From Theodoxus fluviatilis (Eukaryota > Mollusca > Gastropoda > Cycloneritida > Neritidae): DNA of 17,500 nucleotides. Position numbers and translations under genes: made by a program. The notes beneath the pieces were generated by a model. That model was given only the letters and a program-made list of their open reading frames with translations, had not been told where the DNA came from and ran no database searches. Location of the stretch: assembly GCA_034096865.1 (NCBI GenBank), contig JAWQFJ010018352.1:1-17500 (forward strand). The letters run 5' to 3'. Of the stretch, positions 9,040 to 16,650 are shown in pieces (position 1 is the first letter of the stretch; the number at the start of each line of letters is the position of its first letter).

Positions 9040-9310
9040 CGTCGATGAGCAGCGTCTTTCTGTTGACATCGTGCGGGCGACAGCGAGCCTCCCCGCTATC
9101 TGCCTGCCCATCGCCTCGCACCCCGAGTGGCGGTGTCTGGTGGCGTCCCAGCCCCAAAAGACAGGCTCGGGCTTCCAGTTCCGCAAAGGGCAAGGCGAAG
9201 CAGGCGGGGCGCGAGAAAGACTGCAGGCAGGGCGGACAAAGGCAGGGCGAGTGGGGCAGAAGGCAGGGCAGAGGGAGAGCTGTGCCGCCGGTCTCCAAAC
9301 AACAGGTGTT
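9040..9310. other. GC-rich stretch with GGCAGGGC repeats
   Basis: A locally GC-rich, CpG-containing segment. From about 9227 to 9275 the word GGCAGGGC recurs three or four times at spacings of about 15-20 bases. Frames are open on both strands at once (for example 9045-9338 plus and 9020-9298 minus), as expected in GC-rich DNA, with no recognised product. The Harbinger element has inserted at its right edge. Confidence 0.5.
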
Positions 9311-9313
9311 CAG

Positions 9314-9450
9314 GGGTCGGTTGCATAAGCGAACTTAAAATTGGCGCTTAAATCTCCTTGCTTAACCGTTAAGTTCACTTAGTTAAGTTCGGTTCTTGAG
9401 CAAATCGACATAGGGTTGCACAAGTCGACTTAGTCGCTCGCTTAGCTAAG
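9314..9450 (+). repeat. Harbinger left terminal and subterminal repeats
   Basis: The terminal repeat (9314-9338) is followed by a second, shorter copy of its core, GGGTTGCACAAGTCGACTTA, from 9413, about 100 bases in. Palindromes built on CTTA/TAAG lie between and after them: CTTAACCGTTAAG at 9361-9373 and CTTAGCTAAG at 9441-9450. Reiterated short motifs near the ends are typical binding sites for transposase or its partner protein. That role is inferred here. Confidence 0.8.
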
Positions 9451-9497
9451 ATTTATGTCAAGTGTGACGTGTGAGTCTATTTTTACCTTCGGCAAGG

Positions 9498-10382
9498 TCA
9501 AATCGTAAACCATCCAATCAGAATTCGCCAAAATATTCTCCGCAGACAATGCCACCGCTTCTTCAGCAGGCCGTTGGTTCTTTCAATGGTGCACCTCGTT
9601 GTTGAGTGTGCACCATTATAGCGCTGCTTTGGCCACGTGTCCGCATCGATGAACGGTGTCAGCAGCCACTCTCTCAGTGGATAGCCACTGTCTCCCAGCA
9701 GGACCCCATCAAGTGGTTTCGGCACTCTTTCAAATGCACGATATAGTGCACTTTCTCGCAAAATACGAGAATCGTGCACCGAACCTGGCCAATTTACCAC
9801 ACAGTTTGTTATGACAAGATCTGCGTCACACACAAGCTGAACATTAATGGAATGTTTGCCTTTGCGATTCACGTAGACAACTTCGTTCAATGTTGGGCGC
9901 AGAATCTTCACGTGGGTGCAGTCAATGCAACCCACAACATTGGGAAAATTAGCCATCTGGTAGAATTTCTCGATGGTCTTGGTGGCCTCGTTTCTCCTTG
10001 GTAGCCGCACATACTCGTTGATGCGTGAAGAAAGGGCTCTAGACACGCGCTCGATGACTCTGCTCACAGTCGATTTGTCGATGCCAAAAATGTCGCCGAC
10101 CACGATCTGAAAGCAGCCACATGCGTAAAAACGAAGGGCTACCATCACTTGCAGCAGAGCAGGCAGGGAACCGAGGCGCGTGAATGGTCTATCAATGTCT
10201 CCTTGCACAACATCCACAAGATCGATGATATCTTGCCTTCTAAATCGATAGCGCGCATACAGATCTATGTCGTCGTACAGTTCAAATGGATGGGTGCGAT
10301 CACGAAAAACTCTTTCTCGGCGCAATTGTCGGCGAAGAGCCAGTCTGTAAACAAGGCGATTGGCAGCCATGTTTGCAGACAA
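9498..10382 (-). CDS. Harbinger (HARBI1-like) DDE transposase, C-terminus short
   Basis: A 294-residue frame on the minus strand encodes a DDE_Tnp_4 / HARBI1-family transposase, the nuclease that cuts and pastes PIF/Harbinger elements. A helix-turn-helix-like segment (FGIDKSTVSRVIERVSRAL, residues 99-117) precedes the catalytic core. The triad is visible: D154 in GCIDCTHVKI, D231 in LLGDSGYPL and E267 in CTIERTNGLLKKRW. Family blocks YVNRKGKHSIN (170-180) and NWPGSVHDSRIL (197-208) are intact. HARBI1-type proteins are about 350 residues and continue past the E block into a helix with a VLHN-like motif. Here the frame diverges after CLRR and stops 12 residues later. The two alternative frames downstream do not restore the tail, so it looks deleted and not merely frameshifted. 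The M1 start gives a normal-length N-terminus; M5 is an alternative. An intact triad does not prove activity. Confidence 0.93.
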   Translation of the reverse strand: MSANMAANRLVYRLALRRQLRRERVFRDRTHPFELYDDIDLYARYRFRRQDIIDLVDVVQGDIDRPFTRLGSLPALLQVMVALRFYACGCFQIVVGDIFGIDKSTVSRVIERVSRALSSRINEYVRLPRRNEATKTIEKFYQMANFPNVVGCIDCTHVKILRPTLNEVVYVNRKGKHSINVQLVCDADLVITNCVVNWPGSVHDSRILRESALYRAFERVPKPLDGVLLGDSGYPLREWLLTPFIDADTWPKQRYNGAHSTTRCTIERTNGLLKKRWHCLRRIFWRILIGWFTI

Positions 10383-10392
10383 AGTTACGTGG

Positions 10393-10406
10393 AGTCTCGC
10401 GAGACT
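10393..10406. promoter_or_regulatory. CGCG palindrome upstream of transposase start
   Basis: AGTCTCGCGAGACT is a perfect 14-bp palindrome lying 10 bases upstream of the transposase ATG. It contains TCTCGCGAGA, a 10-bp element known from vertebrate TATA-less promoters and bound there by ZBTB33 (Kaiso). Whether it drives this gene in this organism is an inference from position. Confidence 0.5.
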
Positions 10407-10439
10407 GACGTTAAGTGTGAAATCTCAGCTAAGTGCAGC

Positions 10440-10467
10440 TTTATGCCAGCCGGGGAGGTGGCATAAA
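10440..10467. repeat. Perfect 9-bp stem inverted repeat in the Harbinger 5' region
   Basis: TTTATGCCA (10440-10448) and TGGCATAAA (10459-10467) are exact reverse complements around a 10-base GC-rich spacer. It lies about 60-85 bases upstream of the transposase ATG, between the gene and the right terminal region. It may be a protein-binding site or part of the promoter. Confidence 0.7.
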
Positions 10468-10485
10468 GTTAAGTCTAAGTTTCCT

Positions 10486-10603
10486 TGCTTAGCGAAGATA
10501 AGATTGCTCATGCAACCCAAATTTCTCTATCTTAGCGCTAAGTTTGCTTACTTAGAGTTAAGTGTCCTTAGCGGCAAGTTAAGTACGCTCATGCAACCGA
10601 CCC
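10486..10603 (-). repeat. Harbinger right terminal and subterminal repeats
   Basis: The right terminal repeat ends at 10603. A second inner copy of its core, TTGCTCATGCAACCC on the plus strand, ends at 10518, about 85 bases in. CTTAGCGCTAAG, a perfect 12-bp palindrome, is at 10531-10542, and more CTTA/TTAAG words fill the interval. Reverse-complemented, the whole segment aligns loosely with the left end for well over 100 bases, so the true inverted repeat is long but degenerate. Confidence 0.8.
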
Positions 10604-10750
10604 CAGGGCATTCTGCTGCCTGCCTGCTTGTGACGGGGACGAAAGGATGGGAATAGAATGGGAGGACGGGTGCTTGATTCCACGCCTGGACGGGTAGATG
10701 ACTTTTTTTAAACCTGTGTGACTGCATTTTGAATATACTCCCTCCCCCTC

Positions 10751-10841
10751 CCTTTCTCTCTCTCTCTCTGTATATATCTCTCTGTTTCTCTCTGTGTCTA
10801 TCTCACACACGCACACACACGGACGCACATACACGCACGCG

Positions 10842-10886
<45 letters not shown>
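10751..10886 (+). repeat. Compound (CT)n then (CA)n microsatellite
   Basis: Short CT runs (10754-10800, interrupted) pass into CA units with GC insertions (10803-10850, including ACGCACGCGCGCGCGCGCAC). A clean (CA)n of about 37 bases follows, to 10886. The GC/CA alternation is favourable for Z-DNA. Confidence 0.95.
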
Positions 10887-10888
<2 letters not shown>

Positions 10889-11017
10889 TACGCATGGCAA
10901 TCTTTGATTTTTGACACAGACATCAGTAAAGGTGGAACACTAAGCCACACCTATATTCATATACACAGTGCCTTGCCATCGAGGACAAACTATGAGTGTG
11001 ACACGTGTGTGTATGTG

Positions 11018-11018
<1 letters not shown>

Positions 11019-11054
<36 letters not shown>

Positions 11055-11191
11055 GTGTGTGTGTGTGCGTGTTTGTGTGTACGTGTGCGGATTTGTGTAT
11101 GTGTAAGCGTATGTTTGTGAGCATACTGTGTGCATATATGTGTATGTGTGTTTGTTTTTGAGTGTGTGTGTGTGTAGTATGTGTGGGTGTG
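11019..11191 (+). repeat. (CT)16 followed by interrupted GT repeat
   Basis: A clean CT array at 11019-11050 changes to a GT-rich stretch with many interruptions up to about 11191, where GA repeats take over. Confidence 0.92.
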
Positions 11192-11192
11192 T

Positions 11193-11950
<758 letters not shown>

Positions 11951-11953
11951 TCT

Positions 11954-12265
11954 TGTCTCATGATTTTCTTCTTCTCCCTCACTGTTCCATATGAATATAG
12001 CCGCGTCTTGTCCCATAATTATGTTCTACCCCCTCCCATCCAATCATTGATGTCCCTTTCGTCCCATGTGAATCCTGGCTCCTTTGTCTCATGACTTCTA
12101 CATCTCCAGCCTATCCCAGTCTCTCTGTTCCGTATGTCCTCACCTGTTCTGTCCTATGTTAAATGTCTTTTTTTTCTTTTGTATGAATCTTCCATCCCAT
12201 GTGTTCTACTCCTCTCGTCTCGAAATAGTTCTGTCTCTCGTATTCTATATGAGCCCCGCTTCCTC
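11954..12265. repeat. Very degenerate tandem repeat, period about 65
   Basis: TGTCYCATGATTT-like words recur at about 11954, 12008, 12084, 12151 and 12216. Each is followed by a CCATATGAATCT-like word (about 11985, 12063, 12180, 12246). Spacing varies from 54 to 76 bases. It is much weaker than the two other minisatellites and could be partly a composition effect. Confidence 0.4.
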
Positions 12266-12318
12266 CTGCTACGTCCGTTCTGCCACTCCTCTCCCAAAAG
12301 AATCCAGTCCGCCTTAAA

Positions 12319-12339
12319 CCCCCCCCCCCCCCCCCCCCC
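12319..12339 (+). repeat. C21 homopolymer
   Basis: Twenty-one consecutive C on the plus strand. The exact length is uncertain in any assembly. Confidence 0.9.
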
Positions 12340-12497
12340 TGCATGTGTGTTGTCCCCCCTCCCCAGCACTTGTGATGCACGTGGTGCACGCTTGGTCTGC
12401 CGACGCGGTGGAGCGAGGAGTTTGCGCATCTTTTTACGCCGCAGTTGTCGCGCTAAGTTATGTAGACTTCATTCAAACTTTTTCTCTCTTTCGACAG

Positions 12498-12654
12498 AGA
12501 TGCCACTTAATTACAGACGGCGACAGGCCTGTCCTGTGTGGGGGCGTTGCTGCGCTCCAGAGCTTGCCAAAAGCCGGCAATCCTCAATTGGCCACTCACC
12601 TGCAGCCGTCTTGCCTGGCTGCCTCGTGGGCCTGGCAGCCCGTACAGAGGCAAG
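12498..12654 (+). other. Possible internal exon, speculative
   Basis: A good-looking 3' splice site (pyrimidine run TTTTTCTCTCTTTCGACAG ending at 12497) is followed by 157 bases of higher GC, ending in AAG|GTGAAG at 12654-12655. At least two frames are open across it, and neither product is recognised. No neighbouring exon can be paired with it. The pyrimidine-rich setting upstream makes chance acceptors common. Confidence 0.15.
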
Positions 12655-12659
12655 GTGAA

Positions 12660-14095
12660 GAATTTAATAGCAACAAATGCAGTCCAACCTTTCTCTGTTG
12701 GAAGTTTGTACCCAGCATGCATGAACTCCTCTTTCTCGTCATCAGAAGTTGTCAAACTTGGGTTCTTCGTGATGATGTTTATCACCTCCCTCCACACTCA
12801 CTCACACAATTCTCGAATTCTTTCTTCTTTGGGCGTCTAGGGGTATCTATCGTGGAGGGCGGGATAATTAATTCACTCACTCTCTCTCATGCTCGCATGA
12901 CGTGACACAATGTTCATTAAGGATTTTCTTTAATGAAACTGAATCATGAATAAAATCAAATTCAAGGCAATATGAATAAAAATGTCAATCAAATCCTATC
13001 AGTCTACTCTCTGACTGAAAAATAGAGGATTAACTTCACTGACCCAAAACCCAAGTTGACCCAGAGTTACTCACAGTTCACGCAGATAGGCGATGACGTT
13101 GCTAGAACTTTCCAACGATGAAAATTCTGCCCAAAACGATGTCCACTCAGAAATGGGCATTCACAAGCACACTCTCTCTCAAGGCTACACCTGGAAAGGA
13201 GAGAATCAAAAAGGCCATAGACACTTGTGGGTCACCCACACACATGTACCCGTGCGGACACAGGTTTGAACACCAGCCAGCATTCAGAACCGAACGACGA
13301 AACTTTCATATGGCGAGATGCCGTCATAATCCGGCAAAGCTGAACCTTCATTCGTAGAGGATACTGTCCTTCTCAATACAACCTTTCAGAAGGTTGGGGA
13401 AGGATTAAACTTTTAATGTGTTTCATTTCAACACGGAGCTGCTCGAAAATACGTCTGCTCATAACGACATTCCTGGAGTCGACTAAAATTACATAATTCC
13501 AGCGTCTTTGACAAGAGTTATTTACAGCGCATGTGCCACCACCTCCCGTCAATCAAATCATTGTTGCGTCACTGATAATAAAAAAACAGTTGGTTCAAAC
13601 CGGTCTCAGAATGCAAAGCTCAGCTTGTTCCCGCCGAACATCGACATGGTGTTCGTTTCAAACAATACAGAAAAATGGGACAAGGCCGAACCATAACAAT
13701 GATGTTTTGAGGTGAAAGGGCCCAACTCAACATATTAACTACGTATGCACGATACATCTATTGTTGTTTTTGTATGAGGAGTGTCGGGGCACTCTTTCAA
13801 CACTGGTCGGTCTACTCACGACAAGCAAACTAAACGTTGACACAGCTTGAAGTGAGCACATCAAAGCAATGTAAGATTAATATGACTCTCTTCTGATGAA
13901 TGATCAGGATATTTAGTCAGTAATGCTGAACTCGGCATCTTGCTCTACATAGATGTATTCCATCATGAACTCTTCAATTCTGTTCCGTGTTGATGTGGGC
14001 ACCCACTCAACCACCAAACCCACGCTGCCTCAGGGTTGATGGCCTAGGAGACGCTGATGACAGACATGAGCCTGTAGCTATTGGAAGTCCTTAGA
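12660..14095. other. Unassigned
   Basis: AT-leaning DNA with only short frames (up to about 80 codons) and no recognised product. A small inverted repeat, TTCATTAA and TTAATGAA, lies at 12912-12936. Nothing else stands out. Confidence 0.4.
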
Positions 14096-14580
14096 CTTCC
14101 CAGTAAAGCATCGTAGTCCTTACCTGTGTACAAACTTTGCACCCTATGTGATCAGTAAGAAATCCAGGTCTTACCAGTGAAGCATCACAGTCCTTACCAG
14201 GGTACGAGCTCTGCGTGCAGCAAATGTAATCAGTAAGAAATCCAGGTCTTACCAGTGAAGCATCGCAGTCCTTACCAGGGTATGAGCTCTGCGCGCAGCA
14301 AATGTAATCAGTAAGAAATCCAGGTTTTATCAGTGAAGCATCGCAGTCCTTACCAGGGTACGAGCTCTGCGTGCAGCAAATGTAATCAGTAAGAAATCCA
14401 GGTCTTACCAGTGAAGCATCGCAGTCCTTACCAGGGTATGAGCTCTGCATGCAGCAAATGTAATCAGTAAGAAATCCAGGTCTTCTCAATGAAGCATCGC
14501 AGTCCTTACCAATGTACAAACTATGCATCCAGCAAATGTACATGTAATCAGTAAGAAATTTAGGTTTTCCTGCATCCTCA
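14096..14580 (-). repeat. 78-bp tandem repeat, six units, open on minus strand
   Basis: Equivalent bases recur at 14096, 14170, 14248, 14326, 14404, 14482 and 14566, giving unit lengths 74, 78, 78, 78, 78 and 84. The middle units are nearly identical and the outer ones more diverged, as in arrays that grow from the centre. On the minus strand a frame stays open (14091-14588, 165 codons). Each full unit gives 26 residues, with FLTDYICC and SSYPGKDCDASL as constant parts, and changes such as V/I and R/K in between. The product would be Cys-rich, with no signal peptide and no family I recognise. A 78-base period keeps any stop-free unit open, so coding is not established. Confidence 0.92.
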
Positions 14581-15572
14581 TAGAGCATAGGAGAAGTGAC
14601 CCTTTCTGACGTCGATTAAGTTTTCATCCATGTCTCTTTCAAAGTGGACGGACATTTGGCTTACGGAGTGTCCACTGCTGTCATGACTAGGACGGAGGCG
14701 CAGGACTTTATAATATGAAGCATGGTGCCGTGTGGCTGGAGTGTGGCATGGCTCGAACAGGCAGGGAGTGTAGAGACGGTGTACTTGTCTCACTCCCTTC
14801 ACTTCCTCCAAGGAATCCGTCTTTATTCATGATAACAGACAGCGCAGTACATGGCTACTGCCTGCTGGGGTGACCTCTCTGTGGCCTCCGTCCTGCTCTG
14901 GCTTTAATAGCCTCTGCGCGGACTTCCGCAAGAGCAGATGGGATTTTTAACTTAAAGCTGGGACCTGTGGTTCTCAGTGAAGGCAAGATTGTGCTGACAT
15001 AACAGGTTCTAACAACTGTTTGAGTCTTAAATCAACAGTCCCATATGACAAACTTCACTTCATTGGAAAGTGTGTTAGTTAAAGCACATTCTGCGCCATT
15101 GAATGAATCCCATAAGTGATTCGTGTGTAAATGAATAGCCAGTGAAATATTTACGGCGCCAATTAAATCAGGTACTTATTCATCGTTTTCTTTTCATATT
15201 ACCGTTGACAATTTATGGAGTGCAGGTTGCCATATATGAGATGATTGTTAAGGATAAACACTAGGTTTGTGTTCAATATTACAAACAATACATGGAACAT
15301 TAAATGAATAAATGGCAACATTCGATGTTTTTTCAAGCACCACAATAGAAGTCGAAGACAAGGATAGTGCCAGATGAGAGAGTGAGTCTGCATGAACAAC
15401 ATATATCTCTAAGGCAGCAACAGAGTATGAGAGAAACACGCCTTCTCACATATCTCTGCAGGTACAATCCACGCACACAAGGATGGGAACAGATAAGAGA
15501 CAGTGCGTTGAACTACATATATTTGGACAAACGGGAGGTTTCGATGGTATAAGCCCGGATGCCGTAAGTACC
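14581..15572. other. Unassigned
   Basis: Mixed-composition DNA. A 77-codon minus-strand frame (14578-14811) ends just where the tandem array begins but in another frame. Other frames are shorter. I see no homology, RNA gene or clear repeat. Confidence 0.4.
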
Positions 15573-15645
15573 CTATTCCAGCACCTGTTGGAATAGTTTG
15601 GATGATTGCCATACGCTATTCCAGCGGTGTTTTACGAAGCACCAA
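15555..15645 (+). repeat. Fragment of an interspersed repeat, left copy
   Basis: Carries GGATGCCGTA, TATTCCAGC (twice) and GGTGTTTTACGAAGC. The same three words are found in rearranged or inverted form at about 16168-16182 and 16531-16567, the right copy having been split by the LINE. Similarity is visible only over short words, so boundaries are unknown. Confidence 0.35.
15573..15596. repeat. Perfect 8-bp stem inverted repeat
   Basis: CTATTCCA and TGGAATAG flank the 8-base spacer GCACCTGT. The same TATTCCAGC word occurs again at about 15617 and at 16168, so it belongs to a small family of local repeats. Confidence 0.6.
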
Positions 15646-16168
15646 TTTGGGTCGACTTAGCTATGGCAGTGAACCAGCGAATACCATGGCTTACGCTCTC
15701 TCGCTCCAGCCTCAGCTCGCACTTTTCCCACCAAACTCGTGAAACCCTGGTGTACATCAACACATTTTGTCAATTAAAAAAATTAATCAATTTAATCTGA
15801 ACAGTATTTTCATAACACAGATGCAATTTAAATGTATCGCATTCGTGGCATCAGACAACACTAGCTTTGTACACAATGTCAACAGATGCTTCGGCGTGTA
15901 GATGCGTCGACCTGCATTTCCATTTTTAAAATGTAGGACCTTTCACGACCTATTGATGCAATCAACATACAGCTTTGATAAATTAATGCTGTTCATGGCT
16001 TACATTTTCTTTGGATGGGTTTCTAGTATCCCCAAATACAGCGTTTTCTGTGCGAACCGTAGACATGTCCGCCATTTAATTGTGCAAATAGTCGCGAGAA
16101 CGCAAGAACGAGGCTCCAAAGTCGCCCAGCAGGGCACCTCATTGGCTGCCCTAAATTTCGACCCTCCT
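15646..16168. other. Unassigned, between repeat fragments
   Basis: AT-rich DNA in its middle, with no recognised gene. An open plus-strand frame that starts at 15902 runs through it into the LINE fragment, but the part before 16183 has no homology I can see and is fused to LINE codons only by chance. Confidence 0.4.
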
Positions 16169-16182
16169 ATTCCAGCCGCTGG
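16169..16182 (+). repeat. LINE target site duplication, left
   Basis: ATTCCAGCCGCTGG, identical to 16517-16530. Confidence 0.88.
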
Positions 16183-16516
16183 TGATGGTGTTGGTTACCA
16201 ACACAGACCTCTGGAAGAGAACCAACCAGAACCCCATCAGTCAGGACATCAAGAAAAGGAAATGGGGTGGATAGGTCACACACTGCGCAAACAAGCCGAC
16301 AACGTCACGAGGCAAGCACTTGACTGGAACCCACAGGGAAAAAGAAAAGTGGGACGGCCCAAGCAGTCGTGGAGAAGGTCTGTCGAGAGCGAAGTGAAGG
16401 ACGCCGGAATGACGTGGACTCAGCTGAGGAGAACGACCCAGAACAGAGTGCGTTGGCGAGGTGTTGTTGCGGCCCTATGCTCCACTAGGAGTCTACAGGA
16501 ATAAGTCAAGTAAGTC
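16183..16516 (+). mobile_element. 5'-truncated LINE insertion with 14-bp duplication
   Basis: The last 334 bases of a non-LTR retrotransposon are inserted between two exact copies of ATTCCAGCCGCTGG (16169-16182 and 16517-16530). It starts abruptly inside the reverse transcriptase gene, the usual result of incomplete target-primed reverse transcription. It ends with AATAAGTCAAGTAAGTC, a short TAAG-like tail and not poly(A). The exact duplication implies a fairly recent insertion. Confidence 0.9.
16194..16504 (+). pseudogene. LINE reverse transcriptase C-terminal end, frameshifted
   Basis: The codons give the end of a LINE ORF2-type protein, after the reverse transcriptase domain. Frame one (from about 16194) reads VTNTDLWKRTNQ and on to KKRKW at about 16265. 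A one-base loss in the GGGG of AATGGGGTGG then shifts reading to the next frame, which gives WIGHTLRK, ITRQAL-like VTRQAL, NPQGKRKVGRP, then a Trp-spaced tail (TWTQL, VRWRGVVAALCSTRS), and stops at 16502-16504. This WIGHTLR ... GKRKxGRP ... RWRxxVxALC pattern is common at the C-terminus of animal LINE polyproteins. The clade is not assigned. It is non-functional: most of the gene is missing. Confidence 0.88.
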
Positions 16517-16530
16517 ATTCCAGCCGCTGG
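16517..16530 (+). repeat. LINE target site duplication, right
   Basis: ATTCCAGCCGCTGG directly follows the LINE tail and continues into the interrupted host repeat (ATGCCGTACG). Confidence 0.88.
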
Positions 16531-16650
16531 ATGCCGTACGTCCTTGTGGCAGCTTCATAAAACGGCGAACCCATGGGCTGAGGGGGTGGAAGAAATTTAA
16601 GTCATCTGCAGCCCTTATTCCGTCGCTATGGCATGGGGGAAAACGATTGT
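16531..16650 (-). repeat. Fragment of an interspersed repeat, right copy
   Basis: This is the part of the host repeat right of the LINE. GGCAGCTTCATAAAACGGCG (16548-16567) is an inverted, diverged match to CAGCGGTGTTTTACGAAGCACC at about 15622-15643, and ATTCCGTCGCTATGGCATGG at 16618-16637 echoes the GCCATACGCTATTCC word at 15608-15622. It may be the far end of a MITE-like element whose near end is at 15555-15645, but this is unproven. Confidence 0.33.

Larger units (their letters stand above)
9314..10603 (-). mobile_element. PIF/Harbinger DNA transposon, 1290 bp, complete ends
   Basis: The ends are inverted copies. Left begins GGGTCGGTTGCATAAGCG, right (minus strand) GGGTCGGTTGCATGAGCG, and agreement continues to ACTTAA with two mismatches in about 25. 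CAG stands directly outside each end (9311-9313 and 10604-10606), a 3-bp target duplication. PIF/Harbinger elements make 3-bp duplications, usually TWA, with CWG known for some animal families. The single frame inside is a Harbinger transposase on the minus strand. The second gene typical of autonomous members (a Myb/SANT-like protein) is absent, and the transposase lacks its usual tail. This copy may therefore be a deletion derivative that needs a fuller relative. Open frame and similar ends suggest it is not old. Confidence 0.92.

Noticed and set aside
9020..9351. Five overlapping frames on both strands in the GC-rich stretch
   Set aside because: GC-rich DNA lacks stops by composition. No product is recognised, and some run into the transposon end.
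9774..10466. Plus-strand frames opposite the transposase (9774-10004, 10149-10466)
   Set aside because: They are antisense shadows of the transposase gene or of the terminal region.
12912..12936. TTCATTAA...TTAATGAA inverted repeat as a terminator or histone-type stem-loop
   Set aside because: It is AT-rich, short and isolated, and does not fit the histone 3' stem-loop consensus.
14091..14588. CRISPR-like regular array
   Set aside because: The 78-bp units are contiguous and similar over their whole length, with no constant repeat and variable spacer pattern. It is a tandem repeat in a eukaryotic context.
14578..14811. 77-codon minus-strand frame just upstream of the tandem array as a gene start
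   Set aside because: It is in a different frame, has no splice signals linking it to the array and no known domain.
15902..16504. A 200-codon gene running into the LINE segment
   Set aside because: Only the part after about 16265 matches a protein family. The upstream codons lie outside the LINE insertion or in its wrong frame, so the long frame is an accidental fusion.
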